Source of the DNA: Pseudomonas sp. REP124
GTDB lineage: Bacteria > Pseudomonadota > Gammaproteobacteria > Pseudomonadales > Pseudomonadaceae
Length of the DNA: 61,423 bases
Direction: 5' to 3'
Assembly (NCBI RefSeq): GCF_020164475.1
Contig: NZ_JAIQWX010000022.1
Location: 1-61,423, forward strand
Shown: piece by piece, positions 36,663 through 46,313 of the stretch
Numbering within the stretch: the stretch's first letter is position 1
Layout of the letters: each line of letters opens with the position of its first letter
Notes under the pieces: model-generated
Told to the model about the DNA's origin: nothing
Database searches by the model: none
The model's input: only the letters and a program-made list of their open reading frames with translations
Program-made: the position numbers and the translations under genes

Positions 36663-37172
36663 ATGACCATTTCCCTGTACGACGCTTCCGTTCCTGTTCT
36701 CCAGCAAATGCTCAACGCCCTGAGCGATGTGCTGAAAAAGGCCGAAGCCCACGCCACCGCGAAAAACATCGATCCGAACGCCTTCCTGCAAGCCCGCCTG
36801 TTCCCGGACATGTTCCCGCTGGTGCGTCAGGTGCAGATCGCCGTTGATTTCAGCAAAGGCATTTCCGCGCGCCTGGCCGAGATCGAACTTCCGAAGTATG
36901 ACGACAGCGAAACCACCTTCGCCGAACTGCAAGCGCTGATCGCCAAGGTTCTGGCCTTCATCGGCGAGATCAAGCCGGAGCAGATCAATGGCAAGGAAGG
37001 CATCGAGATCGTGACCCGTCCGGGCACGCCGAAAGAGAAGCGCTTCACCGGTCAGTCCTACCTGCTGACCTACGGCCTGCCGCAGTTCTTCTTCCACGTC
37101 ACCACCGCTTACGCGCTGCTGCGTCACAACGGTGTGGAAGTGGGCAAGCGTGATTACATGGGCGCGTTCTAA
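36663..37172 (+). CDS. DUF1993 family protein
   Basis: A 169-residue protein, mostly helical, beginning MTISLYDASVPVLQQMLNALSDVL and ending FFFHVTTAYALLRHNGVEVGKRDYMG, both typical of DUF1993 (related to the DinB helical fold). AAGAGA precedes the ATG. The open frame extends to 36576 without support. A strong terminator follows. Function unknown. Confidence 0.87.
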   Translation: MTISLYDASVPVLQQMLNALSDVLKKAEAHATAKNIDPNAFLQARLFPDMFPLVRQVQIAVDFSKGISARLAEIELPKYDDSETTFAELQALIAKVLAFIGEIKPEQINGKEGIEIVTRPGTPKEKRFTGQSYLLTYGLPQFFFHVTTAYALLRHNGVEVGKRDYMGAF

Positions 37173-37184
37173 ACCGTCCGGATA

Positions 37185-37213
37185 CAAAAAAACCCGCTTA
37201 GGCGGGTTTTTTT
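37185..37213 (+). terminator. Terminator after the DUF1993 gene
   Basis: AAAAAACCCGC, short loop, GCGGGTTTTTTT. With an A run before and a T run after the stem it could work in both directions. Confidence 0.9.
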
Positions 37214-37218
37214 GCTTT

Positions 37219-37322
37219 CTGTAGGAGCGAGCATGCTCGCGATGGTCGTCAACGATGACGCGGGCTTTCTGATTTCCCGCGGTGTTTGATAGTCCATCGC
37301 GAGCGTGCTCGCTCCTACAGGG
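37219..37322. repeat. REPIN
   Basis: Arms CTGTAGGAGCGAGCATGC with TCGCGATGG, and CCATCGCGAGCGTGCTCGC with TCCTACAGG. It sits between the DUF1993 terminator and the end of sstT. Confidence 0.9.
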
Positions 37323-37330
37323 GAGCAGGG

Positions 37331-38551
37331 TCAGGCCAGGCGTTCTTCGCCCAGGCAAGCTGCCGCCGTGAACAGCACGTCGGTGGAGGAGTTGAGCGCC
37401 GTTTCCGCCGAATCCTGCAACACGCCGATGATGAAGCCCACCGCCACTACCTGCATGGCAATCTCGCTCGGGATGCCGAACAGGCTGCACGCCAGCGGGA
37501 TCAGCAGCAGCGAACCACCGGCCACGCCGGAAGCGCCGCAGGCACAGATCGCCGCGACCACGCTCAGCAGAATGGCAGTCGGGATGTCCACGGCGATGCC
37601 CAGGGTGTGCACGGCCGCCAGTGTCAGCACGGTGATGGTGATCGCCGCGCCGGCCATGTTGATGGTTGCGCCCAAGGGGATCGACACTGAGTAGGTGTCC
37701 TCATGCAGACCCAGGCGCTTGCTCAGTTCCAGGTTGACCGGAATGTTCGCCGCCGAACTGCGGGTGAAGAACGCGGTGATGCCGCTTTCCCGCAGGCACA
37801 TCAGCACCAGCGGGAACGGGTTGCGGCGCAGTTTCCAGAACACGATCAGCGGGTTCATCACCAGCGCCACGAATACCATGCAGCCCAGCAGCACGGCCAG
37901 CAGGTGCGCGTAGCTGATCAGGGCGCCGAAACCGGAAGTGGCCAGGGTCGAGGCGACGAGGCCGAAAATCCCCAGCGGCGCGAAGCTGATCACCAACCGC
38001 ACGATCACGGTCACGCCGTTGGACAGATCACCCAGCACCTCACGGGTGGTGTCACCGGCGTGGCGAATGGCGATGCCCATGCCGATCGCCCAGGCCAGAA
38101 TGCCGATGAAGTTGGCGTTCATCAGGGCGCTGACCGGGTTGTCAACCACACTCAGCAGCAGGCTTTGCAGCACTTCGCCGATGCCGCCCGGCGCGGTGAC
38201 GGCCAGGTTGTCGGTGGACAGCACCAGGCTCGACGGAAACATCATGCTCGCCACCACTGCGACCACGGCAGCGCCAAAGGTGCCCAGCAGATACAGGAAG
38301 AGGATCGGCCGGATATGGGTTTCCTGGCCGTGCTTGTGGTTGGCGATGGACGCCATGACCAGCACGAACACCAGGATCGGCGCGACGGCCTTCAGTGCCG
38401 AGACGAAGACTTTGCCGATGAAACCGGTGGCCTTGGCGACTTCAGGGGCGAACAGCGCCAGGGCAATCCCGGCGATCAGGCCGATGATGATCTGTGTGAC
38501 CAGGCTGGTGCGTTTGAGGCGTTGCAATAGAGGAGTGGATGAAGCTGTCAT
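37331..38551 (-). CDS. sstT: Serine/threonine:Na+ symporter SstT
   Basis: A 406-residue inner-membrane carrier of the dicarboxylate/amino acid:cation symporter family. Hallmarks: [18 protein letters not shown], the serine-rich [13 protein letters not shown] hairpin, and [16 protein letters not shown] near the sodium and substrate site. Length and sequence match SstT of gamma-proteobacteria. It imports serine and threonine with sodium. It stands alone on the minus strand. Confidence 0.92.
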   Translation of the reverse strand: MTASSTPLLQRLKRTSLVTQIIIGLIAGIALALFAPEVAKATGFIGKVFVSALKAVAPILVFVLVMASIANHKHGQETHIRPILFLYLLGTFGAAVVAVVASMMFPSSLVLSTDNLAVTAPGGIGEVLQSLLLSVVDNPVSALMNANFIGILAWAIGMGIAIRHAGDTTREVLGDLSNGVTVIVRLVISFAPLGIFGLVASTLATSGFGALISYAHLLAVLLGCMVFVALVMNPLIVFWKLRRNPFPLVLMCLRESGITAFFTRSSAANIPVNLELSKRLGLHEDTYSVSIPLGATINMAGAAITITVLTLAAVHTLGIAVDIPTAILLSVVAAICACGASGVAGGSLLLIPLACSLFGIPSEIAMQVVAVGFIIGVLQDSAETALNSSTDVLFTAAACLGEERLA

Positions 38552-38824
38552 AAAACGGCATCTCGGATTTATCGGGGCGGGTAACGTGACATCGAGGCTT
38601 TAAATGGCCGACGTTCAGGGGTACGTTTCGCGGGGCGCGGACTTTATCACAGCGTAGGGCCATTCCTTCAGAAGTGTGACGATCTGCCACCCGGTTTCCG
38701 GAGCCGATTTGCAGGTTCGTGCAAGCCTGATCGGACACACTCTGTTAAGCTTCGCCATCCCCATTTTCAATCTGCCAGTGGGCCTTCGGGCTAGCGCTGG
38801 TGTTGTCGTTTTCTGGAGTTGTGC

Positions 38825-39985
38825 ATGCTGTTTCCCATCCTTCTGCTGTCGGCCGCCGGTTTTACCGTGCTGACAACGGAGTTCGTCATCGTCGGCCTGT
38901 TGCCGGCCATCGCCCGTGATCTCGACGTCAGCATCCCGCAAGCGGGGTTGCTAGTGACCCTGTTCGCCTTCACCGTCGCCGCGTTCGGGCCGTTCCTCAC
39001 CGCGTTCTTCGCCCGCTTCGAGCGGCGCAAGCTGTTCATTACGATCCTGATCATGTTCGGCCTGGCCAATACCGTGGCGGCATTGGCGCCGAACATCTGG
39101 GTGATGGCCTTTGCCCGACTGGTTCCGGCCTTGGGCTTGCCGGTGTTCTGGGCATTGGCCAGCGAGACGGCGGTGGACATCGTCGGCCCTGACTTCGCCG
39201 GCCGCGCCATCGCCAAGATCGGCTTCGGCATCGTCTGCGCCACTGTATTCGGCATTCCGGTGGGCACGCTGATTTCCGATGCGTTCGGCTGGCGCAGCGC
39301 CTTCGCCATTCTGGCGGTCATCGCTTTCGCCAAGGCGCTGCTGCTGTTTGTCTACTTGCCGAAGACCAACCTGCATCAACATCAGGTCAGTTTCCGCTCG
39401 CAATTCAAGATCCTGCGCAGCCCCCTGATGGTCGGCCATGTGCTGCTGTCGATCGTGGTGTTCAGCGGCATGTTCACTGCCTACACCTATCTTGCGGACA
39501 TCCTTGAGCGCCTCGCCGGCTTCGACGGCACGGTGGTCGGCTGGTGCCTGATGGGCTTCGGCGCGGTCGGGCTGATCGGCAACTCTTTGGGCGGTCGCGC
39601 CGTGGATCGGCACCCGCTGGTGGCTTCGATGATGTTCTGCGCCTTCATGATTGCCGGTCTGGTGGCGCTGGTGCCGAACATTCATTCGGCCTTCGGTCTG
39701 GCGGCGGCGATGGGCATCTGGGGCATTACCCAGGCCGCGTTGTTCCTGGTCAGCCATGTGCGTTTGATGAAGGCCGCTCCGGAAGCGCCGGCATTTGCTG
39801 CCTCGCTGAACATCGCTGGAGCCAACCTCGGCATCGGCCTGGGCGCGATGATCGGCGGTCGGGTGATCGACAGCGTCGGCCTGCAGGGCCTGGGTTTCGC
39901 TGCCGCCGCCTTGATCCTCGCATCGATCCTGCTGGCCATCGCGCTGATGACCTTCAAGCCGCGGGACGCCGTTACAGCGCTGTAA
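38825..39985 (+). CDS. MFS transporter, DHA1/AraJ-type exporter
   Basis: A 386-residue 12-helix protein. TTEFVIVGLLPAIARDLDVSIPQAGLLVTLFA in the first two helices is typical of the AraJ/purine-efflux/sugar-efflux group of drug:H+ antiporters. The ATG at 38825 has GGAG 7 nt upstream. Its 3' end overlaps the convergent nhaR by 14 bp. Substrate unknown. Confidence 0.85.
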   Translation: MLFPILLLSAAGFTVLTTEFVIVGLLPAIARDLDVSIPQAGLLVTLFAFTVAAFGPFLTAFFARFERRKLFITILIMFGLANTVAALAPNIWVMAFARLVPALGLPVFWALASETAVDIVGPDFAGRAIAKIGFGIVCATVFGIPVGTLISDAFGWRSAFAILAVIAFAKALLLFVYLPKTNLHQHQVSFRSQFKILRSPLMVGHVLLSIVVFSGMFTAYTYLADILERLAGFDGTVVGWCLMGFGAVGLIGNSLGGRAVDRHPLVASMMFCAFMIAGLVALVPNIHSAFGLAAAMGIWGITQAALFLVSHVRLMKAAPEAPAFAASLNIAGANLGIGLGAMIGGRVIDSVGLQGLGFAAAALILASILLAIALMTFKPRDAVTAL

Positions 39986-40871
39986 ACAGCTCGCGTCGGG
40001 CACCTTCGGTAATGGCGACAATGCCGGGGTGCTTGACCTTGCGATCCACCGAAATGGCGTAGAACGACTCGCTCACCGCGTCGGTCTGGCCAATCACCTC
40101 CACGCCCATCTGGCGTTTGACCTCGTCGGCAATCACGCTGGGGCCGATGAAAATTCCGCTGCCGGATTGGCCGAAGGCCTGCATCAAGGCACTGTCATCG
40201 AACTCGCCGACAATCTGCGGCTGGATCTGCTGCTCGGCGAACCAGCGCTGCAAGCGGCTGCGCACCACGGTTTCCGCCCCGGGAATCAGCAGCGGCGCGC
40301 CGTGCAGATTGCGGGGGAAGTCCTGGCCGTAACGTGTCGCCAATTCCTTTGTGGCAAAAAAGCTGATCCCGCATTCGCCGAGTTTCTGGCTGTAGCCCTT
40401 GATGTCCAGGTGGGTCGGCATGGGGCTGTCGGAAATCACCAGGTCCAGGCGCTGGATGGCCAGGTCCGCGAGCAATCGTTCGAGCTTGTCTTCGCGGCAG
40501 GTGATGCGTAGCGGTTCGGTCAATTCCATGGTCGGCGCGATCAGGCGATAGACGATGGATTTGGGCACCACATCGGCCACGCCGACTCGAAACAGGATCT
40601 GCTGCTCGTTGGGCTGAGCCCGAAGCATCAGTTCCAGCTCGCCGCCCAGCTGAAACATTTGTTCGGCGTAGGGCAGGGTCTGGCGACCGGCTTCGGTGAG
40701 CTCCAGCTGCCGGCCGACCCGGCGGAACAGCTCGATGCCGTAGGTTTGTTCGAACAATGAAATCTGCCCGCTGATGGTCTGGGGCGTCAGGTTCAACTGC
40801 TCACAGGCGCGCACGATACTGCCGGTCTTGGCGACGACCCAGAAGTAGTGCAGTTGTCGGTAGTTCAGCAT
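39972..40871 (-). CDS. nhaR: LysR-type regulator NhaR
   Basis: A 299-residue LysR protein whose opening MLNYRQLHYFWVVAKTGSIV and HTH LTPQTISGQISLFEQTYGIELF match NhaR, the activator of sodium/proton antiporter genes in response to sodium in enterobacteria. No antiporter gene is adjacent here, so the target must be elsewhere. Convergent overlap with the MFS gene. Confidence 0.87.
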   Translation of the reverse strand: MLNYRQLHYFWVVAKTGSIVRACEQLNLTPQTISGQISLFEQTYGIELFRRVGRQLELTEAGRQTLPYAEQMFQLGGELELMLRAQPNEQQILFRVGVADVVPKSIVYRLIAPTMELTEPLRITCREDKLERLLADLAIQRLDLVISDSPMPTHLDIKGYSQKLGECGISFFATKELATRYGQDFPRNLHGAPLLIPGAETVVRSRLQRWFAEQQIQPQIVGEFDDSALMQAFGQSGSGIFIGPSVIADEVKRQMGVEVIGQTDAVSESFYAISVDRKVKHPGIVAITEGARRELFTAL

Positions 40872-41016
40872 GTGGTGAATGCCCTATTTCGGATTCGTAA
40901 AAACCGAAGTATAGCCGCCAAAAATACGAATTTTCCTGAAGTGTTCATCTCCCTAGAATGCATCGCTATCAACGGGCCATCGCTGTGGCCCGTTTCGTTC
41001 TATCGAGGAAAGCATC

Positions 41017-41259
41017 ATGAAGCTTAAAACCACGGCGCTGCTGATAACGTCTTTACTGGTTCTGGCCGGCTGTGATCAGGCCGAAAAAAGCGCTCAGCAA
41101 CTGATGGGCAAGGCTGCCGAAAGTGCCAAGCAGGCCATCGACGACACCCACAAGGCCGCCGAACAGGCATTGAGCGAGGCCACTGGCGGCTTGATCAGCA
41201 AAAAAGAATCATCGGAAAAAGAATCGGAAAAAACCGAATCGTCTTCCCAGGAAATCTAA
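41017..41259 (+). CDS. Small lipoprotein
   Basis: An 80-residue protein with lipobox LAGC (Cys19), followed by an amphipathic helix rich in Ala, Lys and Glu (SAKQAIDDTHKAAEQALSEA) and a highly charged Ser/Glu/Lys tail. GAGGAA precedes the ATG. It is 29 nt upstream of the terC-like gene and may share its transcript. Function unknown. Confidence 0.75.
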   Translation: MKLKTTALLITSLLVLAGCDQAEKSAQQLMGKAAESAKQAIDDTHKAAEQALSEATGGLISKKESSEKESEKTESSSQEI

Positions 41260-41288
41260 ACCGTCTCACAGCGAGTCAGGACTGACCC

Positions 41289-42038
41289 ATGGAATACCTT
41301 TTACAGTTAGCTGCAAGCCCCACCGCCTGGGTCGCCCTGGCCACCCTGGTGGTTATGGAAATCGTGCTCGGCATCGATAACCTGATTTTCATCTCGATCC
41401 TGACCAACAAACTGCCTGAGCAGCACCGGCAGAAGGCACGGCGCATCGGTATCGGCATGGCGCTGATCCTGCGTCTGGGCTTGCTTAGCACCATCGCGTT
41501 CATCGTCCAGTTGACGGCGCCGGTGATCGAGATTTTCGGTCAGGCATTCTCCTGGAAGGACATGATCCTGATCGCCGGCGGTCTGTTCCTGCTTTGGAAA
41601 GCTACCACCGAGATCCATCACAGCATGGACCCTTCGCCGGAAGATCCGACGTCGAAGACCTCGACCGTGACCCTGGGCTTTGCCGCGGCGATCGGCCAGA
41701 TCCTGATGCTGGACATGGTGTTCTCCATCGACAGCATCATTACCGCTGTCGGCATGACCGAGCACTTGCCGATCATGATCATCGCGGTGGTGGTGTCGGT
41801 ACTGGTGATGTTGCTGGCGGCTGATCCGCTGGCCAAGTTCATCAACGACAATCCAACCGTGGTGATGTTGGCGCTGGGCTTCTTGATCATGATCGGCATG
41901 ACGCTGATCGCCGAAGGCTTCGGCGCCCACGTACCGAAAGGCTACGTCTACGCGGCGATGGCATTCTCGGCGGCGATCGAGGTGCTGAACATGATGTCCC
42001 GCCGGGCCAAGCAGAAGCGTCTGACCGCTGAAGCGTAA
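41289..42038 (+). CDS. TerC family integral membrane protein
   Basis: A 249-residue membrane protein of the TerC/YgdQ/YoaE group. [18 protein letters not shown] and a second conserved acidic segment [14 protein letters not shown] carry the family aspartates linked to metal-ion export. The family is tied to tellurite resistance or manganese homeostasis. AGGA precedes the ATG. A strong terminator follows. Confidence 0.9.
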   Translation: MEYLLQLAASPTAWVALATLVVMEIVLGIDNLIFISILTNKLPEQHRQKARRIGIGMALILRLGLLSTIAFIVQLTAPVIEIFGQAFSWKDMILIAGGLFLLWKATTEIHHSMDPSPEDPTSKTSTVTLGFAAAIGQILMLDMVFSIDSIITAVGMTEHLPIMIIAVVVSVLVMLLAADPLAKFINDNPTVVMLALGFLIMIGMTLIAEGFGAHVPKGYVYAAMAFSAAIEVLNMMSRRAKQKRLTAEA

Positions 42039-42054
42039 GCTGGGCTGAAATGAA

Positions 42055-42097
42055 ACGGCCGCCTGCTCTCGAAAGACAGCAGGCGGCCGTTTTTTAT
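42055..42097 (+). terminator. Terminator after the TerC gene
   Basis: ACGGCCGCCTGCT and AGCAGGCGGCCGT form a 13-bp stem followed by T6. Confidence 0.92.
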
Positions 42098-42114
42098 TAA
42101 GATTGAAAGTGCAG

Positions 42115-42282
42115 TCAGTGGGCGGTGGCGTGACGCCTCGTGGTTTTTTCGGGCTGTACCCGTTTGGCCGGTTGAACGGGGTGATGGTGGCGACGCGCAA
42201 TGCGCAGAACACCCCACAACATGGCGGCGGCAACGGCCAGCCAGCCGGAAATCAACATCACGATCGTCATTGTCAGGCTCAT
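42115..42282 (-). CDS. Small single-span membrane protein with His/Arg tail
   Basis: 55 residues from the ATG at 42282, preceded by a near-perfect AGAGGAGG 6 nt upstream. One hydrophobic helix (residues 3-24: TMTIVMLISGWLAVAAAMLW) is followed by a basic tail (RRHHHP, KRVQPEK, RRHATAH). The strong ribosome site and topology suggest a real gene. No relative recognised. Confidence 0.6.
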   Translation of the reverse strand: MSLTMTIVMLISGWLAVAAAMLWGVLRIARRHHHPVQPAKRVQPEKTTRRHATAH

Positions 42283-42506
42283 CGATGCCTCCTCTTTGCC
42301 CTGCGGCGGGCACACACACCTTTCAAGTGACAGTCTAGTCGCTGGGTTGTTTCAGGCTATTGACCGAAGGTCGACTGTCACCAACCAGTTTGCTCTATGC
42401 AAAGCCCTCGACTACCGGTTAAGGCTATACCGACGCCGCCGGGCGTCCTATGATCCACAGCCAAGCCGGGAAGCGGATTGCCTGGCATCTGAAGAAGAGA
42501 GTGATC

Positions 42507-43178
42507 ATGGTGCGGGTAATTTCTCGATTTCTTTCAGCGGCGGTCATCGTCGGCTGCGTCGCCGGTCTGGCTGGTTGCGCCGGCAGCGTTTCGCCACAGA
42601 TCAAGCGTTTGCCGGAGCGGGTCGAGCTCAGCGGCAGGTTCTATCGCGGTGTGGCCAATCAGAGCGGGCCGCAGGTGCTGGCGAGCATGCTGTCCCAGCA
42701 GGGCATCGTGATCACGCCGGGGTTGCTCGAGAAATCGTTGCATCTGCCGGGCGGCGAGGCTCAGTTGCAGCAGAACATTCAGAACGTTGCCCGGGAATAC
42801 GGAATGGTGGTTTATCCGCTGGACAACAATTTGCCGGCACTGTTGACCCAGGTGGCGGCGGGTTTCCCGGTTATGGTGCGCTTCACTGAAGGTACGGCGT
42901 TCTGGTCCGAACCGCGTTATGCGATTCTGTCCGGGTACAACCGTCAGAAGCAGACCGTGCTGTTGCGCGCCGGTATGGAGCAGCGGCAGATGATGAGCTT
43001 CGGCTCGTTCGAGTCGGCGTTCAAGGATGCCGGCGGTTGGGCGGTACTGATTCAGTCGCCGACGCAGATTCCGGCCGAGGTCGACAAGCAGCGCTGGCTC
43101 AAGGCGGCCAACGACCTGGCGCAGGCTGGCCGGGAGCAGGCGGCGGCCCAGGCCAGGCAGGCGTTGTCCACGCACTGA
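42507..43178 (+). CDS. C39 peptidase-like lipoprotein lacking catalytic residues
   Basis: A 223-residue protein with lipobox LAGC (Cys24). The body resembles a C39 bacteriocin-processing peptidase fold: NQSGPQVLASMLSQQGI corresponds to the segment around the catalytic Cys, and EPRYAILSGYN to the His segment. Here Ser stands where Cys is expected and no His is at the second site, so it is probably not a protease. AGAGAG precedes the ATG. Two small acidic-protein genes follow. Role unknown. Confidence 0.72.
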   Translation: MVRVISRFLSAAVIVGCVAGLAGCAGSVSPQIKRLPERVELSGRFYRGVANQSGPQVLASMLSQQGIVITPGLLEKSLHLPGGEAQLQQNIQNVAREYGMVVYPLDNNLPALLTQVAAGFPVMVRFTEGTAFWSEPRYAILSGYNRQKQTVLLRAGMEQRQMMSFGSFESAFKDAGGWAVLIQSPTQIPAEVDKQRWLKAANDLAQAGREQAAAQARQALSTH

Positions 43179-43270
43179 GGCCGTTCGTCATTTGCCGGGC
43201 ACCGTACTGCATGCAGGCCATCTGAAGGACAAGGCCCGGAATCTCCGGGCTTCGTTCACAGGAGGTGTTC

Positions 43271-43477
43271 ATGGCATATTCCAATACCCCTTCCGGTCCA
43301 CACTCATCCGAGCATTCGTCCGGCGATGAGTTGGGGTTCGATCCCGATTCCCCGGACCTCGACGACCCTCAGGTCGATCCCGTCGGACCTGCCAAGGCAC
43401 CCAAAGACGTGAAGCCGGGTGACAATCCCAAGGCGCCGTCAAAACCCTATGACCCGCTGGGTGATCTGAAACCTTAG
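43271..43477 (+). CDS. Small acidic disordered protein (DPDSP motif) 1
   Basis: 68 residues, hydrophilic, rich in Asp, Pro and Ser, with FDPDSPDLDDPQVDPVGP in the middle. AGGAGG precedes the ATG. Probably disordered. It is followed after 17 nt by a second gene with a similar motif. Function unknown. Confidence 0.68.
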   Translation: MAYSNTPSGPHSSEHSSGDELGFDPDSPDLDDPQVDPVGPAKAPKDVKPGDNPKAPSKPYDPLGDLKP

Positions 43478-43494
43478 CTGCGATGGAGGTGCGT

Positions 43495-43710
43495 ATGTCT
43501 ACTGACTCGAGCTTTAACGACAAACGTCCGGAAAATGTTCCGACGACGCCTGAGGAAAGCGTCGATCCGGTGATGGATCCGGACAGTCCGCTGCGTGATC
43601 CGCTGGCCCGGCCTGCCGTGGCGCCGACGGAACATCCCAAGGGCTGGAACGATCCGAGCAAGGGGGATGGCATTCCGGATGACGATAAGATGCCGTTGCC
43701 GAATGATTGA
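43495..43710 (+). CDS. Small acidic disordered protein (DPDSP motif) 2
   Basis: 71 residues, hydrophilic, with VDPVMDPDSPLRDPLARP recalling the motif of the previous gene, then a tail with KGDGIPDDDKMP. GGAGG precedes the ATG at 43495; an in-frame ATG at 43483 overlaps that ribosome site. Followed by a strong terminator. Function unknown. Confidence 0.68.
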   Translation: MSTDSSFNDKRPENVPTTPEESVDPVMDPDSPLRDPLARPAVAPTEHPKGWNDPSKGDGIPDDDKMPLPND

Positions 43711-43720
43711 TCGAAGCAAT

Positions 43721-43750
43721 AAAAAACCCCGACAAGTCGGGGTTTTTTAT
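43721..43750. terminator. Bidirectional terminator between the small genes and pbpG
   Basis: AAAAAACCCCGAC, AA, GTCGGGGTTTTTT: a 7-bp GC stem with A and T runs on both sides, between convergent genes. Confidence 0.92.
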
Positions 43751-43764
43751 TGGCGATTACGTGG

Positions 43765-44703
43765 TTACTTCGAGGCCTCAACCACACCGCTCTGGCGCTG
43801 TTTGAGGTTCTTGTCCGACTTGTATTGCAGGGCAACCGAAGGCACATCGGCGCTTCTGCCGGTCTCGACCCAATTGCGCAGGCGACTGGCATCGGCAAAG
43901 TGGGTGTACTTGCCATAGGCATCGAGGATGACCATCGCCACCTTGCGATTACCCATGTACGTCACCAGCACCAGGCAGTGGCCGGCTTCGTTGGTGAAGC
44001 CGGTTTTCGTCAGCTCGATGTTCCAGTCCGGCTTGCGCACCAGGTGGTCGGTGTTACGAAAACCCAGGCTGTAGTTGGGCTTGCGGAACGACACGGTCTT
44101 TTCCTTGGTGGTGCTCAGCTCGGTCAGCAGCGGGTACTTGTGCGCGGCGACCAGCAGCTTGCTCAGGTCGCGAGCGGTCGAGACGTTGCGCGGCGACAGA
44201 CCGGTCGGCTCGACGAAGTGCGTGTTGGTCATCCCCAGAGCCTTGGCCCTGGCATTCATCGCGGCGATGAACGCGGCGTAACCGCCCGGGTAGTGGTGCG
44301 CGAGACTGGCGGCTGCGCGGTTCTCGGACGACATCAAGGCAATCAGCAGCATTTCCCGGCGCGGCATTTCGCTTTTGAGCTTGACCCGGGAAAACACGCC
44401 TCTCATTTCTGGCGTGTTGCTGATGTCGATGTTGATGTACTCATCCATGTTCTGTTTGGCTTCAACCACAACCAGGCCGGTCATGAGTTTGCTGACCGAA
44501 GCGATGGGGACAACCACGTCTGGATTGCTGGCGTAGATGACTTTGTTGGTCTGCATATCCAGCAACAACGAACTGCCGGAAGCGAGCTTGAGTTTCGAGG
44601 TGTCTCGAGGTGCGGCGGTGGTTTCGCCGGCGTTGGCAAGTGGCGTGATCAAAGTCCCTGTAAGTGCAAAAACTAGGCTCAGGATGGAAAGACGGATTTT
44701 CAC
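43765..44703 (-). CDS. pbpG: D-alanyl-D-alanine endopeptidase PbpG (PBP7)
   Basis: A 312-residue periplasmic serine peptidase of the S11 family. Signal peptide 1-26 (cleavage near ANA/GE), active-site motifs SVSK, SSEN and KTG. PBP7 cuts cross-links in peptidoglycan. I use the GTG at 44703, since the sequence from there is a clean signal peptide; the open frame runs on to 44865 without support. Confidence 0.87.
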   Translation of the reverse strand: MKIRLSILSLVFALTGTLITPLANAGETTAAPRDTSKLKLASGSSLLLDMQTNKVIYASNPDVVVPIASVSKLMTGLVVVEAKQNMDEYINIDISNTPEMRGVFSRVKLKSEMPRREMLLIALMSSENRAAASLAHHYPGGYAAFIAAMNARAKALGMTNTHFVEPTGLSPRNVSTARDLSKLLVAAHKYPLLTELSTTKEKTVSFRKPNYSLGFRNTDHLVRKPDWNIELTKTGFTNEAGHCLVLVTYMGNRKVAMVILDAYGKYTHFADASRLRNWVETGRSADVPSVALQYKSDKNLKQRQSGVVEASK

Positions 44704-44878
44704 GCTGGCAGACTCATAAAGTGTTGATACGCCGTTATGTAACGGGCTATTTCGTAAAAGCGCGACATTCTGGAGTATGGCTGAATAACTGTCGATGGTT
44801 GTTCGAGGGTGGCGTGAAAGTCGTTGGAAACATGAAAAAAAAGTCACTTTCCGGCGGATGGTCATGACTGTTCCGCAG

Positions 44879-44912
44879 GCAAAAAAGAACCCCGCCGTGG
44901 CGGGGTTCCTTG
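44879..44912 (-). terminator. folD terminator
   Basis: On the minus strand AACCCCGCC, AC, GGCGGGGTT are followed by C and six T. Confidence 0.9.
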
Positions 44913-44940
44913 TGTCGCTGATTTGCCTGTGCAGTGTGAA

Positions 44941-45795
44941 TCAGCTGTGCAGGGCTTCGGCGGCGTACAGGGTGTTTTCCAGCAGGCAGGCGCGGGTCAT
45001 CGGGCCTACGCCACCCGGCACCGGAGTGATCCAGCCGGCGCGGGGCAGGGCGGTTTCGTAGACAACGTCGCCGACCAGCTTGCCGTCATCCTGGCGGTTG
45101 ATGCCGACGTCGATCACGATCGCGCCTTCCTTGATCCACTCGCCCTTGACCAGGCCAGGCTTGCCGGCGGCCACGACCACCAGGTCGGCACGACCGACGT
45201 GACCGGCCAGGTCCTTGGTGAAGCGGTGGGTCACGGTCACGGTGCAGCCAGCCAGCAGCAGTTCCATCGCCATCGGGCGGCCGACGATGTTGGAAGCGCC
45301 GACGACGACTGCGTCCATTCCGTACAGATCGGCACCGGTGCTTTCCAGCAGGGTCATGATGCCTTTGGGAGTGCATGGGCGCAGCAGCGGAATACGCTGG
45401 GCCAGGCGACCGACGTTATAAGGGTGGAAACCGTCGACGTCTTTGTCCGGACGAATGCGCTCGAGCAGTTTCGAGGCGTCCAGGTGTTCGGGGAGGGGAA
45501 GCTGCAACAGGACGCCGTCGATTGCCGGGTCGTCATTGAGGCGATCGATCAGATCGGTCAAGGCTTCTTGAGTGGTTTCGGAAGGCAGGTCGTAGGCCTG
45601 GGACAGGAAGCCGACCTCTTCACAGTCTTTACGCTTGTGCGAGACATAAACCTGAGAGGCAGGATCGCTGCCGACCAGGATCACCGCGAGGCCTGGCGTG
45701 CGCAAGCCTTGCTGGCGACGCTCGTTGACGCGTTGGGCGATCTGCTGGCGCAGGCTGGCGGCGATCGATTTGCCGTCGATAAGTTGTGCAGTCAT
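44941..45795 (-). CDS. folD: Bifunctional methylene-THF dehydrogenase/cyclohydrolase FolD
   Basis: A 284-residue enzyme of one-carbon metabolism that interconverts 5,10-methylene-, methenyl- and 10-formyl-tetrahydrofolate. Family motifs seen: [14 protein letters not shown] (with the catalytic Lys), QLPLPEHLD, and PCTPKGIM followed later by [13 protein letters not shown] for NADP. Full length. No strong ribosome site precedes the ATG. Divergent from the tRNA cluster. Confidence 0.95.
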   Translation of the reverse strand: MTAQLIDGKSIAASLRQQIAQRVNERRQQGLRTPGLAVILVGSDPASQVYVSHKRKDCEEVGFLSQAYDLPSETTQEALTDLIDRLNDDPAIDGVLLQLPLPEHLDASKLLERIRPDKDVDGFHPYNVGRLAQRIPLLRPCTPKGIMTLLESTGADLYGMDAVVVGASNIVGRPMAMELLLAGCTVTVTHRFTKDLAGHVGRADLVVVAAGKPGLVKGEWIKEGAIVIDVGINRQDDGKLVGDVVYETALPRAGWITPVPGGVGPMTRACLLENTLYAAEALHS

Positions 45796-45926
45796 TGCGC
45801 GTGATTAACCATCGAGAGGGGAAAAAAAGAGAGCGCATTCTCGCATGTCATGCGGTGAGGGCAAAGGCGCTTGGTCTGCAAATTCCCCTAACTCCTTTAA
45901 TTAAATGAATTTTTTTTAAAAAGGAT

Positions 45927-45955
45927 TTGACGACCTACAGGTGGCTCTATACTAT
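45927..45955 (+). promoter_or_regulatory. Sigma-70 promoter of the tRNA cluster
   Basis: TTGACG at 45927-45932 and TACTAT at 45950-45955 (17-bp spacing; the overlapping TATACT would give 15). An AT-rich tract lies immediately upstream, as for strong stable-RNA promoters. It is the main feature of the 276-nt gap before the tRNAs. Confidence 0.7.
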
Positions 45956-46071
45956 TCGTCGCACTTGTCGGGCACAGCCTAGCACTGGTTAAGAAGGTCA
46001 AGCGGAATCAAGGTTCTGCAACGACTGGAAAGCATTTAGTTTGTAGTCCTTCAAGGGTACAGATTAATAAG

Positions 46072-46148
46072 GCGCCCGTAGCTCAGCTGGATAGAGCATC
46101 CGCCTTCTAAGCGGATGGTCGCAGGTTCGAGTCCTGCCGGGTGCGCCA
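46072..46148 (+). tRNA. tRNA-Arg (UCU)
   Basis: 77 nt with encoded CCA. Acceptor GCGCCCG pairs with CGGGTGC; anticodon loop CTTCTAA gives UCU; T loop TTCGAGT. Confidence 0.95.
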
Positions 46149-46180
46149 TTAGGCAGCATTGGCACAAGTAACGCGATATG

Positions 46181-46256
46181 GTGGGCGTAGCTCAGTTGGT
46201 AGAGCACGGGATTGTGACTCCCGTTGTCGTGGGTTCGATCCCCATCGTCCACCCCA
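46181..46256 (+). tRNA. tRNA-His (GUG), copy 1
   Basis: 76 nt with encoded CCA; acceptor GTGGGCG/CGTCCAC, anticodon GTG in ATTGTGA. The extra G(-1) typical of tRNA-His is encoded at 46180 opposite C73. Identical to the copy at 46476. Confidence 0.95.
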
Positions 46257-46263
46257 TATTTCG

Positions 46264-46300
46264 AAAGGCGCCAGATTTAACGGTCTGGCGCCTTTGTTTT
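46264..46300 (+). terminator. Hairpin after tRNA-His copy 1
   Basis: AAAGGCGCCAGA, an 8-nt loop, TCTGGCGCCTTTG then TTTT. The same hairpin follows the second tRNA-His. Here it lies inside the cluster, before tRNA-Leu, and its T tract is broken by a G, so it may be leaky. Confidence 0.75.
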
Positions 46301-46313
46301 AAAGCTTCAAGCC

